64,000 nucleotides of DNA from Tumebacillus lacus (GCF_026410385.1 NZ_JAPMLT010000005.1:206777-270776); one strand, 5' to 3'. Shown: positions 26,553 through 35,507, numbered from the stretch's first letter. Translations and numbers: made by a program. The notes: a model not told the origin generated them from the letters alone.

Positions 26553-27611
26553 ATGAGCGGCCTGTTCACCCTCGCCGAACAACTGCAAGGACTCAACCGC
26601 ACTCTCGACACGCGACGCCAAGAACTCGTGCCTCGGAGCAAACTGCGCGCCGGGCTGGAAACGTACGTCGGTGAGTTTCGCAAAGCCCGCCGCTTGGACG
26701 AGACGGCGACACAGCGCCTGTTTCAAGGGCGGTCCCTCGTCGGCGTCGACGGCTCCGTCAACCAATTTGGCGGCAACTATCCCTACACCATCCAACTGTT
26801 CAAAGCGCTCGCCAAATCCACGCAGCGTGACAAACACAACGAAAGCGACGTCGAGATCGTCTCCTTGTTCTCGCCGCTGATCGGCGACGACCACCGCGCC
26901 GTTCGCCGCTTCATGGAAGAAAAGCGCGAAGAACTGCGCGTCGCCCCGCAGGAGGATCGCGAGTTGGAACGCGACCTCGCCGAGTCCACCGCCTACGGGA
27001 TGCTGATCGAACAGCGCATGGTCGAGATGGAGATCGACGTCGCGATGGACGCCATCCGCCGCTTCGACCCGTACCTCGTGATGATGGACGGCGGATTTTC
27101 CCGGCTGAAGGGCAAGGGCGGCGAAAAATGGGACGAGCTCGCCGACCTCGCCGAGCTCAAAGGCACCATCCTCGTCGGCGTTATCGAAGAAGTCGGCTCC
27201 TATCGCTTAAAATCACGGTTGCTGCCGGAAGAGCACCTGCTCGAAGGCTTCATCCGCGGTCACGACCGGGAGATCCTCTTTGGCACCCTCGACGAAGGCG
27301 AGTGGCTGAAGACCAGTCTGGAAAATCCGATCAAAAACGACTTCTACACCGTCTTCACTCGCCTCGCCGACCAACCGCAGGCGGGGGCGTGCGACTTCCT
27401 GCGCTCGCAGGCTGAGCACGCGGACGACATCATCGATTTTCTCTACACCATCACCCCGCACAAATCGCGGGGCATCCCGCTCTGGCTCGACCTCGTCGAC
27501 GCCGAAGCGCGCCTCACCAAAAAACAGATCGACCTGATCGTGCGCAGCAACCTTGACCTCGCGCACATCGAGACCTTTTTACGACCGCAACGGGAACGGA
27601 GGGACTTCTAA
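26553..27611 (+). CDS. nurA: NurA-domain nuclease
   Basis: A 352-residue protein starting at ATG 26553 after GAAGGAGTGA. The NurA fold (RNase H-like) shows in SLVGVDGSVNQFGG, with the metal-binding Asp at residue 66, and in DPYLVMMDGGFSRLKG, which holds a second acidic pair, near residue 175. NurA is a 5'-to-3' exonuclease working with the HerA translocase, and in archaea with Mre11-Rad50, in resection of DNA double-strand breaks. The gene lies 7 bases after the crotonase gene and 3 bases before herA; tight coupling supports a NurA-HerA complex. NurA is patchily found in bacteria. Confidence 0.85.
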   Translation: MSGLFTLAEQLQGLNRTLDTRRQELVPRSKLRAGLETYVGEFRKARRLDETATQRLFQGRSLVGVDGSVNQFGGNYPYTIQLFKALAKSTQRDKHNESDVEIVSLFSPLIGDDHRAVRRFMEEKREELRVAPQEDRELERDLAESTAYGMLIEQRMVEMEIDVAMDAIRRFDPYLVMMDGGFSRLKGKGGEKWDELADLAELKGTILVGVIEEVGSYRLKSRLLPEEHLLEGFIRGHDREILFGTLDEGEWLKTSLENPIKNDFYTVFTRLADQPQAGACDFLRSQAEHADDIIDFLYTITPHKSRGIPLWLDLVDAEARLTKKQIDLIVRSNLDLAHIETFLRPQRERRDF

Positions 27612-27614
27612 CAC

Positions 27615-29480
27615 ATGCAGATCGTCGGCCAAACCACTCAGCTCGAAGCGTGGGTGGCCTCACGCACCCGCCCCTTTTCCATCAACGAGATCTTGATCAT
27701 CGAAGACAGCGGCCACCGCGACCCGAAAGCGGAAGTCGTCGAGACCCGCACCTTCAACCGCTACATCCCGCTCGCCTCCGAGCAGCACAACCTCGTCGAC
27801 GACAGCGTCCTGCGGGGACTGCGCCAAGTGGGGTTTGACATCGAAGACGAAGAGATCCACCTCGCCAAACTGCGCCTGCTCGAAGAGCTCGCCACCCCCG
27901 TCCGCGTCGGATCGCGCGTGCGTGTGCCGCAGTTTTCCGAAGTCGAGAGCCTCCTCATCAAACGCCGTCCCAAGGACGGCCTGACCCTTGGCGTCATCCA
28001 AGGCACCCGCGAAGTCGCGGAAGGCATGCCGCCCGATCTTCAGGACGTCGCGTTGCTCTTCGACAAAGAAGACGGCGTCCAGCGTCAAGACGGCGTCCCG
28101 TTCGTCTTTGACTACCGCTCGATGGATCAATATCCGCACATCGGCATCTTCGGCGGCTCCGGCTCCGGCAAATCGTTCGGCACGCGTGTTCTATTAGAAG
28201 AAATCATGAAACAGCGCGTCCCGGCCGTCGTCTTCGATCCCCATTTCGAGATGACGTTCGACAACGAATTTCCCGGCCTGCCCGACCACTACCGCGAGTC
28301 CTACAAGAAAAAATTCGTCCTCCTCGTCGCGGGCACAGACATCGGGATCGACTTTGTCGACCTGACAGCCGACGATATCGTCTCGCTGCTTCGGGCGTCG
28401 TCCGGCTCCATCACCGACGCGATGGAGACAGCCATCAAATCCATGCACAAAAAAGGGGACAGCTACCTGTCCTACTCCACCCGCATGGCCAACCTGGCCG
28501 AAGCGCTCGACAACGAAGCGGAGATCCGCGAACAAGCCCGTGACCTCGCCATGCTGCCGGTCGACGAGCGAGAACGCGTCCACACCCTCTCCAAACTGCT
28601 CAAAGAATACAAAGACAAAGTCGGCGGCTTCTCCGGCACCTTGCGCTCCGTCATGCGGCGCATGTACCGCCTTGAGATGGAAGGTGTCTTTACCAACGCG
28701 GGCACCAAATTGGTCGAAGAAGCGTTCATGAAACGCCAGCTCGTCGTCATCCGCGGCTCCATGTACTTCTTGAACGTCTTCGCCTTCTACGTCGTCCGCA
28801 AACTCTATCGCAAGCGCCGCGAATACCGGGATTCCATCCAAAAAGGTCGTCCCATCGAAGAGGCGTTTCCGCCGTTTGTCATCATCACCGACGAGGCGCA
28901 CAACTTTGCGCCCAAAGGCGACATCCCGGCCCCGGCCAAAGGCGTTCTCAAAGAAATCGCCCAAGAAGGCCGTAAATACGGCGTCTTCCTCGTCTTTGCC
29001 ACCCAAAGACCGGCCTTGCTCGACGACACCATCACGGCCCAGCTCTCGACCAAAATGGTCTTTCGCACCGTGCGCTCCGTCGACATTGCCGTCATCAAAG
29101 AAGAGACCGACATCACGCCCGAAGAGGCGAACCGCCTGCCGTACCTGTCGTCCGGCACCGCCTTCATCTCCTCGGCCATCACCGGTCGCACCACATCCGT
29201 GCGGATACGAGTCTCCAAAACCACCTCGCCGCACTTCAAAAACCCGTTCGAAGAACTCGAAGAAGCGTTCGCCGAACAAGACAGCAAACTCTGGGAGGCA
29301 CTGGAGGGGCAATTGCCCATCGATGCGTTCAACCTGAACGCCTACCTCACCGAAATCGGCCGCAAAGTCGGCCGCCCGGTCACCTACGACGAGTTGGAGC
29401 ACGCCCTCGACGACTTTGCCGATCAGGGCAAACTCGTCCGGGAAGACACCCCGTTTGGGTCAAGATATAAGAAAGTTTGA
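27615..29480 (+). CDS. herA: HerA-like hexameric DNA translocase/ATPase
   Basis: A 621-residue protein of the FtsK-HerA superfamily. It has an N-terminal beta-rich HAS-barrel-like region (1-165), Walker A GGSGSGKS at 180-187, a helical insert (250-370), Walker B FVIITDEAHN near residue 425, and the sensor/arginine region VFATQRPALLDDTI. The C-terminal 60 residues may be a small helical domain. HerA pumps duplex DNA and stimulates the NurA nuclease. The start codon is 3 bases after the nurA stop. Gene order and spacing are as in archaeal and some bacterial HerA-NurA pairs. Confidence 0.88.
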   Translation: MQIVGQTTQLEAWVASRTRPFSINEILIIEDSGHRDPKAEVVETRTFNRYIPLASEQHNLVDDSVLRGLRQVGFDIEDEEIHLAKLRLLEELATPVRVGSRVRVPQFSEVESLLIKRRPKDGLTLGVIQGTREVAEGMPPDLQDVALLFDKEDGVQRQDGVPFVFDYRSMDQYPHIGIFGGSGSGKSFGTRVLLEEIMKQRVPAVVFDPHFEMTFDNEFPGLPDHYRESYKKKFVLLVAGTDIGIDFVDLTADDIVSLLRASSGSITDAMETAIKSMHKKGDSYLSYSTRMANLAEALDNEAEIREQARDLAMLPVDERERVHTLSKLLKEYKDKVGGFSGTLRSVMRRMYRLEMEGVFTNAGTKLVEEAFMKRQLVVIRGSMYFLNVFAFYVVRKLYRKRREYRDSIQKGRPIEEAFPPFVIITDEAHNFAPKGDIPAPAKGVLKEIAQEGRKYGVFLVFATQRPALLDDTITAQLSTKMVFRTVRSVDIAVIKEETDITPEEANRLPYLSSGTAFISSAITGRTTSVRIRVSKTTSPHFKNPFEELEEAFAEQDSKLWEALEGQLPIDAFNLNAYLTEIGRKVGRPVTYDELEHALDDFADQGKLVREDTPFGSRYKKV

Positions 29481-29599
29481 AACCTATCACCCTCCCATTC
29501 GTAAATCAGATATAATAAGGAAATAACTGTCTGTGTATCTCCTCTCTACAAACGACCACACTGAACGGAGATACGCCATACGAAGGGAGATTTCAAACC

Positions 29600-30391
29600 A
29601 TGAACGCGCACGAAATCGACTATAAAATCCACGGTGACGACATGCAATTTGTCGAGATCGAACTCGACCCGCAAGAAAGCGTCATCGCCGAAGCGGGAGC
29701 CCTGATGATGATGGAGGATGGCATCCAAATGGAGACCATCTTTGGCGACGGAGCCGACGGCGGCGGCAAAGGACTGATGGGCAAACTGTTCGGGGCCGGC
29801 AAGCGCCTCCTGACCGGCGAATCCCTCTTCATGACCGTCTTTACCAACACCGTGCCGGGCAAAAAGCACGTCTCCTTTGCCTCTCCGTACCCGGGCAAGA
29901 TCATCCCGATCGATCTCTCGGCGATGGGCGGCAAAGTCATCTGCCAAAAAGACGCCTTCCTCTGCGCGGCAAAAGGCGTATCTGTCGGCATCGAATTCCA
30001 GCGCAAACTGGGTGCGGGCTTCTTTGGCGGCGAGGGCTTCATTATGCAGAAGCTCGAAGGGGACGGCCTCGGCTTCATCCACGCGGGCGGCACCATCTAC
30101 GAGCGCGAGTTGCAGCCGGGCGAAGTGCTCCGCATCGACACGGGTTGTCTCGTCGCCTTCACCCATAACGTTGACTACAACATCGAATTTGTCGGCGGCG
30201 TCAAAACCGCCCTCTTCGGCGGCGAGGGCCTCTTCTTCGCCACCTTGCGCGGACCGGGCAAAGTCTGGGTGCAGTCTCTGCCGTTCTCCCGTCTCGCGTC
30301 CCGCGTCTTTGCAGCGGCCCCGCAAGCGGGAGGCCGCAGCAAAGGCGAAGGCTCCATCCTCGGCGCCATCGGCGACTTCTTCGAAGATTAA
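29600..30391 (+). CDS. AIM24/TIGR00266 family protein
   Basis: A 263-residue, glycine-rich beta-sandwich protein. Recognisable segments are [42 protein letters not shown] and [20 protein letters not shown], which match the bacterial TIGR00266 group related to mitochondrial AIM24. The function in bacteria is not known. AAGGGAGA stands before the ATG. It lies 119 bases after herA with no clear terminator between them, so read-through is possible. It ends in a good terminator. Confidence 0.88.
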   Translation: MNAHEIDYKIHGDDMQFVEIELDPQESVIAEAGALMMMEDGIQMETIFGDGADGGGKGLMGKLFGAGKRLLTGESLFMTVFTNTVPGKKHVSFASPYPGKIIPIDLSAMGGKVICQKDAFLCAAKGVSVGIEFQRKLGAGFFGGEGFIMQKLEGDGLGFIHAGGTIYERELQPGEVLRIDTGCLVAFTHNVDYNIEFVGGVKTALFGGEGLFFATLRGPGKVWVQSLPFSRLASRVFAAAPQAGGRSKGEGSILGAIGDFFED

Positions 30392-30417
30392 ATTTCATTT
30401 TCAAATAAACCCAAAAA

Positions 30418-30457
30418 CGTCTTGCAGATCACATTTCTGCAAGACGTTTTCTTTTAC
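30418..30457 (+). terminator. Intrinsic terminator after the AIM24-family gene
   Basis: The stem AACGTCTTGCAG / CTGCAAGACGTT is followed by TTCTTTT. Confidence 0.85.
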
Positions 30458-30529
30458 AATAGGCATAGACACCATTTCTAAACATAGTCATATAATAAGT
30501 GTGTAAAGACACAAAGGAGGCAACTACCC

Positions 30530-31405
30530 ATGACCACCCCTCAACGCGTGGCAGAAAATGTGACGGGGGATTTCTACGTCACCACAGCTTGCATCGACTG
30601 CGGCACGTGCCGGATGCTGGCACCGGATGTGTACACCGAGACCGGCAAATACTCCGCCGTGCGGCATCAGCCGCAGACCTCGGACGAGGTCCAAAGATCT
30701 GTGTATGCCTTGTTGGCCTGTCCGACAGCGGCCATTCGGTGTAACAACCCGGATCTTAAAGCGACCATTCAAAACGCCGCATCCGACTTCCCTTTGCACC
30801 TCGAAGGAGGAGTCTACTACAACGGCTTCACCTCCCGCCATGCCTACGGAGCCAGCTCTTATTTCATCCAGCACCCCGATGGGAACTGGATGATCGATGC
30901 ACCGCGCTGGCTGCCGTCACTCGTCAAAAAATACGAAGCCCTCGGCGGCATCTCCACCATCCTCTTGACCCATCAGGATGACATCGGTGATGCGGAGCGT
31001 TATGCGGCGCACTTTGGGGCCAAGCGCATCATCCACGAGTACGAAAAGCACGCCCAGCCTGATGCGGAGCATATCCTCCAAGGGCGAGAGGACATCCAGT
31101 GGCACCCTGATTTTCAGATCCTGTTCACCCCTGGCCACACCAAAGGGCACGTCTCCTTGCTCTACAAAAATCGCTTCCTCTTCAGCGGTGACCACCTTGC
31201 GTGGGACTCGGAGCGCGACACTTTCAAATACTACAAAGAATTCTGCTGGTACTCCTTCGACGTCCAAAAAGAATCCATCGCCAAACTGACCCAGCATCGT
31301 TTTGCGTGGCTCTTGCCGGGTCACGGGGGTCAAAAACTCCTCGACGAAGCCGACATGCATCGTCGTTTGACCGAACTTGTTGCTATAATGAAAAGCAACA
31401 ACTAA
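30530..31405 (+). CDS. Ferredoxin-like domain fused to a metallo-beta-lactamase-fold domain
   Basis: A 291-residue protein. Residues about 15-75 carry a 4Fe-4S ferredoxin pattern: CIDCGTCRMLAPD and a distal CPTAAIRC. Residues 85-285 are a metallo-beta-lactamase fold with GHTKGHVSL, FSGDHLAWD and LPGHGGQK. The first metal motif, normally HxHxDH, reads THQDDIGD, so the binuclear site is degenerate or differently built; this variant is also seen in plant and cyanobacterial ferredoxin-MBL proteins. The substrate is unknown. AAAGGAGG precedes the ATG. The winged-helix regulator gene follows after 22 bases. Confidence 0.85.
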   Translation: MTTPQRVAENVTGDFYVTTACIDCGTCRMLAPDVYTETGKYSAVRHQPQTSDEVQRSVYALLACPTAAIRCNNPDLKATIQNAASDFPLHLEGGVYYNGFTSRHAYGASSYFIQHPDGNWMIDAPRWLPSLVKKYEALGGISTILLTHQDDIGDAERYAAHFGAKRIIHEYEKHAQPDAEHILQGREDIQWHPDFQILFTPGHTKGHVSLLYKNRFLFSGDHLAWDSERDTFKYYKEFCWYSFDVQKESIAKLTQHRFAWLLPGHGGQKLLDEADMHRRLTELVAIMKSNN

Positions 31406-31427
31406 CGGAAAAACGGGGGTACGGGAG

Positions 31428-32576
31428 ATGGTCAGCATCCAGTTTCGAGATGACGAATACAAGGTGGAGCGCGGTGGTGAAGTCATCGCCCTCTTGCCCA
31501 AAGAATACGCCTTGTTTCGCTGTCTCTACGAAAACAAAAACCGAGCCTTCTCCCGCGAACAACTCCTGAATCAAGTGTGGGCCTTGGAAGCCCCGACCGA
31601 TCGGACCGTTGACGACCATGTTTATCGGCTCCGCAAAAAACTGAGTGTCTGGGGGCACCTGATGACCCTTGAGACCGTGCGGGGCATCGGATATCGTTTG
31701 ACAGTCAAAGCGGCAGAGCAGATGGCAAATCCTTTGCTCGGTGATCCTGAGTTCATGGAACAGATCCAGCGCGTGTTGACCAAATATCAGCAAGTGGGGC
31801 AAGGAGACGCCATACGCATGCTGTTGGAGCAGCAGAAAATGATCGGGATCGAAGAAGTGCCGTTTTTCACCAACTACCTGCATATGATCGCGGGGGAGTT
31901 TGGGCGATTGGTGGAATCGGACCTTCCCTTTTGGGAGCGGGCGTATGCGTTGTTGCATGTGTACTGTCAGGTGACAGAGGATCTGGAGCAAGCCCTTGAT
32001 TTTTATGAACGGGCGATCGCGGCAAAAAAACTGCCCGAGCCGGAGCATCGGGAGTTGGAGATCCTCAATGTCTTGGATCTCTATCTCTGGACGGGGCGAG
32101 CGACCAAAGCTGTGGAACGGCTGGCCATCACGCATGAGACCGTCAAAAAATACGACATGGAGCCTTTCCTGACGCCGGTGGCGATCACCGAGGTCAAAGT
32201 CTATCTCTCTGCGGGGGATGACGAGATGGCGGAGGCCAAACTGCGCGAGTCGGAAGCTTTGTTGGAGATGCATCCGTATCTGCGGGAGACGGGGAACTTT
32301 TACATCACCAAAGGGATCTGGTTGCTGTATCGGGGTCAAAGGAGGGAAGGGGAGCGATGGATCGAAGAGGGATTTGAGGTTCTGGAGCGATCCCGATTTG
32401 TCCCGATAACCTTGAGATCCCTTCGCTACGTCACCCACTACCTCACCACCAAAATCCAAGCCCCCGACCTGCTCGCACGCTATCGAAAGCGCGAAGCGGC
32501 CCTCGCTGACCGATACAGATACAAAACCCTTGAACCGGCGGTCTACCGGCTGCTCCACCAAAACCTATCTCCTTGA
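31428..32576 (+). CDS. Winged-helix (OmpR-type) regulator with helical repeat domain, no receiver
   Basis: A 382-residue protein. Residues 5-95 are an OmpR/PhoB-type DNA-binding domain (LLPKEYALFRCLYENKNRAF, then DDHVYRLRKKL and VRGIGYRLTVK). No response-regulator receiver domain is present. Residues 100-382 are helical and look like TPR-type repeats (YALLHVYCQVTEDLEQALDF, AEAKLRESEALLEMHPYLRE). Such layouts are found in SARP/BTAD-like activators. It is translated from its own ribosome site 22 bases after the ferredoxin-MBL gene, which it may control. Ligand and targets are unknown. Confidence 0.82.
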   Translation: MVSIQFRDDEYKVERGGEVIALLPKEYALFRCLYENKNRAFSREQLLNQVWALEAPTDRTVDDHVYRLRKKLSVWGHLMTLETVRGIGYRLTVKAAEQMANPLLGDPEFMEQIQRVLTKYQQVGQGDAIRMLLEQQKMIGIEEVPFFTNYLHMIAGEFGRLVESDLPFWERAYALLHVYCQVTEDLEQALDFYERAIAAKKLPEPEHRELEILNVLDLYLWTGRATKAVERLAITHETVKKYDMEPFLTPVAITEVKVYLSAGDDEMAEAKLRESEALLEMHPYLRETGNFYITKGIWLLYRGQRREGERWIEEGFEVLERSRFVPITLRSLRYVTHYLTTKIQAPDLLARYRKREAALADRYRYKTLEPAVYRLLHQNLSP

Positions 32577-32596
32577 CGAGTGCGGGACGAACGACA

Positions 32597-32674
32597 GGAC
32601 CGGCAGACGATGCTTGGAGGCGAGATAGGGGCGCAAGCGACTTCGCGAGCCGACAAGTATCGTCTGAGCGGTCC
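32597..32674 (+). repeat. Hairpin repeat element, copy 1
   Basis: Arms 597-602 and 604-616 (last three digits, +32000) pair with 669-674 and 654-666, giving 19 base pairs with one G-T and a small bulge. The apical part contains GAGATAGGGGCGC and the invariant AAGCGACTTCGCGA. Within it GC-GCAA-GC could be a GNRA tetraloop if transcribed. Confidence 0.75.
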
Positions 32675-32733
32675 GGTGCCAGGTCACCGGGCAGGTGCTT
32701 TTGATCTGCAAGGGTGGGCTGTTGGAAAGGGAG

Positions 32734-32814
32734 AAGGCACGGCAGATGATGCTTGGAGGCGAGATAGGAGCGAAAGCGACTTCGCGAGCCAACAAGTATC
32801 ATCTGCCGGGCCTT
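32734..32814 (+). repeat. Hairpin repeat element, copy 2
   Basis: Arm 32741-32755 pairs with 32793-32807 (15 base pairs, one G-T). AAGG (32734-32737) pairs with CCTT (32811-32814) after a 3-by-3 internal loop. The core GAGATAGGAGCGA plus AAGCGACTTCGCGA matches copy 1. Relative to copy 1 a stem C-G pair is replaced by T-A (32747/32801), a compensatory change. The tetraloop candidate here is GAAA. Confidence 0.78.
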
Positions 32815-32885
32815 GGCACCTGGATTGCGAGAGCTGGTTTTTAGTGATGATGGAGGCTGACCATGTTGGGTACCTCCGTCGGCGG

Positions 32886-32959
32886 GGGGCGGGGAGGTTC
32901 CATCTCGTTCGCGAAGTCGCTTACGCTCCTATCTCACTCGATTGGAACCTCCCCACCCC
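32886..32959 (-). repeat. Hairpin repeat element, copy 3 (inverted)
   Basis: GGGGAGGTTCCA (32891-32902) pairs perfectly with TGGAACCTCCCC (32943-32954), and GGGG/CCCC continue the stem after one mismatch. On the minus strand the loop carries the same core, GAGATAGGAGCGT plus AAGCGACTTCGCGA, with GTAA as tetraloop candidate. The stem sequence is unrelated to copies 1 and 2 although the stem is kept. Confidence 0.72.
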
Positions 32960-33016
32960 GCTCTCGCCCGAGTGGTCGACGCAAGGGCGAAAGGATTGGG
33001 ATGGCTTGCGCCACTG

Positions 33017-33104
33017 ACATGCTCACTGATATGCTCCCTGATATTGCTCCCTGATATTGCTCCTATTGCCCTTATTGCTCTGATATTGCTCTGACATTTC
33101 CTCT
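33017..33104. repeat. Degenerate short tandem repeats, CTGATATTGCTC type
   Basis: Units such as CTGATATGCTCC, CTGATATTGCTCC (twice), CTATTGCC, CTTATTGCT, CTGATATTGCTC and CTGACATT follow one another just before the MFS gene. They are imperfect and change in length. Confidence 0.6.
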
Positions 33105-33146
33105 TTATGATGATCCTTAGATGGTCATTGGAAAGGGGATTTTTTT

Positions 33147-34394
33147 ATGGCACAAGGGAGCATTTGGGGGAATCGAGTGTTTCGGCGGATGTTTGCGGCG
33201 TATTCGCTGTCCACGTTTGGGGATTGGTTCGATATCATCGCCATCGCCACGTTGCTGGGTCTGATTTGGAAAGTCGATCCCGTATGGATTGGGCTGACGC
33301 CCATTATGTACGCATTGCCGGGGATCTTGTTCGGGCAGGCGGCGGGAGTGATCGCGGACCGGGTGCCGAGACGGACCTTGATGATCACAGCCGATCTACT
33401 GTCTTGCGGGCTGACTGTCGGGCTGTATGTTGCAGAGACACCGTATCTGATCTTTCCGTTGTTGCTCCTGCGGTCGTTGGCGGGCGTGTTCAACGTGCCG
33501 GCCCAGCAGTCGCTGACGCGGCGGGTCGTCGCAGAGGAGCAGTTGCTGCAGGCCGCGTCGTGGAACGGGCTGGTCAACCAGATCGCCAAGATCGGAGGAC
33601 CGTTGATCGGCGGGGCCCTGCTGGTCTGGCTGTCGCCTCAGGCGTGCCTGCTGGTGAATGCGGTGAGTTTTCTTATCTCCGCCCTGATCTTGATCTCAAC
33701 CGGGCGGATCGAAGGGGATACCGCGAGTGCGAGTGAAGAGGCGGTCAAACGTTCGTTTCGCGAGGAATGGCGCGAAGGCTGGCAGGTGGTGTTGGGCAAT
33801 CGCGTGCTGCTGTCGACCACGATCTTCGGGTTCTTTGGGATGATCGCAGTGGTGTTGATCGATTTTCAGACCACCGTGCTCCTGCGCGACCTGTATCCGG
33901 GGAACACACAGTTGTTCGGCTGGTGCATCGCGACCTCCGGCGTCGGGTCGGTCATCAGCATCACCCTGCTGAAACGGCAGAAAGAACTTCGTTCCTATGG
34001 ATGGCTGTTCGGTGGCGGATATCTGCTGATCGGGATCGGCTTTGCGGGGAACGGGCTGTTGGAGCCGGGAGCTGCGGTGGGCTGGCTTCTCGCATTCTCT
34101 TGGCTGGTCGGCCTCGGAAACGGAATGTGGATCGTCACCGGGACCTATTTATTTCAAAAAGAGCCGCCCAAAGAGACCATCGGGCGCGTCAACGGCATCC
34201 AAAACTCGATCTCCTCGGTGGTGCTCGTCACCGTCCCGCTCATCGGGGGGTGGCAAGTTCAAGAGTGGGGAGCCTCGTCAGCCTTTTTTGTTAATGGCTG
34301 CGCCGTGGCAGTCGTCGGCCTGATCGGCGTGCTGTTTCAAGCCAAGATCTGGAGTCGGAACAACGCCCAAAAGAGCCACCATCTTCCCCAATAG
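33147..34394 (+). CDS. MFS transporter (MFS_3/exporter-like)
   Basis: A 415-residue membrane protein with about twelve hydrophobic segments. The loop 2-3 motif of the major facilitator superfamily reads GVIADRVPRRTLM near residue 70, and RSLAGVFNVPAQQSLTRRVV near 110 is typical of the MFS_3/EntS-like exporters. The substrate is unknown. AAAGGGG precedes the ATG. The gene stands alone; its stop codon lies within the terminator loop. Confidence 0.88.
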   Translation: MAQGSIWGNRVFRRMFAAYSLSTFGDWFDIIAIATLLGLIWKVDPVWIGLTPIMYALPGILFGQAAGVIADRVPRRTLMITADLLSCGLTVGLYVAETPYLIFPLLLLRSLAGVFNVPAQQSLTRRVVAEEQLLQAASWNGLVNQIAKIGGPLIGGALLVWLSPQACLLVNAVSFLISALILISTGRIEGDTASASEEAVKRSFREEWREGWQVVLGNRVLLSTTIFGFFGMIAVVLIDFQTTVLLRDLYPGNTQLFGWCIATSGVGSVISITLLKRQKELRSYGWLFGGGYLLIGIGFAGNGLLEPGAAVGWLLAFSWLVGLGNGMWIVTGTYLFQKEPPKETIGRVNGIQNSISSVVLVTVPLIGGWQVQEWGASSAFFVNGCAVAVVGLIGVLFQAKIWSRNNAQKSHHLPQ

Positions 34395-34412
34395 GAGGAT
34401 GGTGGCTCTCCT
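34371..34412 (+). terminator. Intrinsic terminator overlapping the MFS stop codon
   Basis: AGAGCCACCATC pairs with GATGGTGGCTCT around the stop codon. The following T run is weak (CCTGTTATTATT). Confidence 0.68.
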
Positions 34413-34517
34413 GTTATTATTCAATCCCCCATATCTTGCAGGAAAAATGGTATCTTTGTTGAAGACGTTCCCTTTAGGAAAACGAGATTTTGATCAGAGA
34501 AAGGAGGATCTCCTCCT

Positions 34518-35507
34518 ATGAAACTATTATATCTAACGGATACTCATATCCGCGCCAGTTCGCCGCAGAACCGCACCGACGATTTTGTCACCACCCTCAA
34601 AAATAAAATGAGGGAAGTGAACGAGATCGCGCAACGTGAAGGTGTGCAAGCGATCCTGCATGGCGGGGATTTTTTTGACATTCCGTCGCCAAGCCTCGCC
34701 GTATCCGGCGATTTTGTCTCGATCATGAGCGAAGCAGGCGTCCCGATCTACGGGATCGCAGGCAACCATGACATATTCGGCCACAACCCCGACACCCTGC
34801 CCAGAACCGTCCTCGGTTTCCTTGACCGTCTGGGCATCGTCAAACTGATCCACCCGGGCCAACCGCTCCTCCTCAAACACAACGACGTGCAAGTCCAAAT
34901 CTCGGGCCAGCACTATCATTACGATCTCGACCGACGCGACCCCCGACTCGACTACGTCATCGACCACGTCGAAGGGGACATCGGCATCCACCTCGTCCAC
35001 GGCATGCTGATGGACAAAGCGTTTATCGAAGGCGTCGCCCACACCCGCGTCGACCAGATCCTCGACACCAAGGCGCACCTGACCCTCTGCGGCCACAACC
35101 ACATCGGCTGGCCGGAAGTCAAACACGACGGCAAGATCTTCTACAACCCGGGCGGTCTCACCCGCCTCTCCAACCACCCGGCAGACGCAGGCCGCACCCC
35201 GCAAGTGCTGATCCTCGACATGACCGGCGGCGAACTGAAAATCAAAAAAGTCAAACTCAAATCCGCCCCACCCGGCGAAGAAGTCCTCGACCGCTCCAAA
35301 AACGAAGAGGCCGCCTTCATGCAACAACGCCTCGCCGAGTTTGTCCAAGGCATCAAAGCAGCCGGCGACTACAAAGTCATCGACATCGGCGCCATCATCG
35401 ACGAGATCGCCGGCCGCGAAGGACTGCCGACCTTCGTCCGCGAAGAAGCGATGTCCCGCATCGCAGCCGCTCAAGAACGCCTGTCCAAAGGGGAGGGTGA
35501 ACGATGA
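34518..35507 (+). CDS. Mre11/SbcD-like metallophosphoesterase
   Basis: A 329-residue calcineurin-type phosphoesterase with all five motifs: DTH (Asp8, His10), GGDFFD (Asp51), GNHD (Asn83, His84), a later HLVHG, and CGHNHIGW near residue 194. The order and the short C-terminal tail fit the nuclease half of an SbcCD/Mre11-Rad50 pair more than a cAMP or protein phosphatase. It is about 50-80 residues shorter than typical SbcD, with little capping domain. The stop overlaps the start of the ATPase gene (ATGA), so the two are co-translated. This makes an Mre11-Rad50-like complex likely. Confidence 0.85.
   Translation: MKLLYLTDTHIRASSPQNRTDDFVTTLKNKMREVNEIAQREGVQAILHGGDFFDIPSPSLAVSGDFVSIMSEAGVPIYGIAGNHDIFGHNPDTLPRTVLGFLDRLGIVKLIHPGQPLLLKHNDVQVQISGQHYHYDLDRRDPRLDYVIDHVEGDIGIHLVHGMLMDKAFIEGVAHTRVDQILDTKAHLTLCGHNHIGWPEVKHDGKIFYNPGGLTRLSNHPADAGRTPQVLILDMTGGELKIKKVKLKSAPPGEEVLDRSKNEEAAFMQQRLAEFVQGIKAAGDYKVIDIGAIIDEIAGREGLPTFVREEAMSRIAAAQERLSKGEGER

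Larger units (their letters stand above)
32577..33146. other. 570-base gene-free region with repeat hairpins
   Basis: No credible gene was found between the regulator stop and the MFS start. The stretch holds three copies of one hairpin element (two direct, one inverted; listed separately) and a run of short degenerate repeats just before the MFS ribosome site. There is no tRNA, no T-box motif and no transposase remnant that I can see. Confidence 0.75.

Noticed and set aside
32597..32959. Possible CRISPR array
   Set aside because: There are only three units, one inverted, with unequal spacing and internal pairing arms; there are no cas genes.
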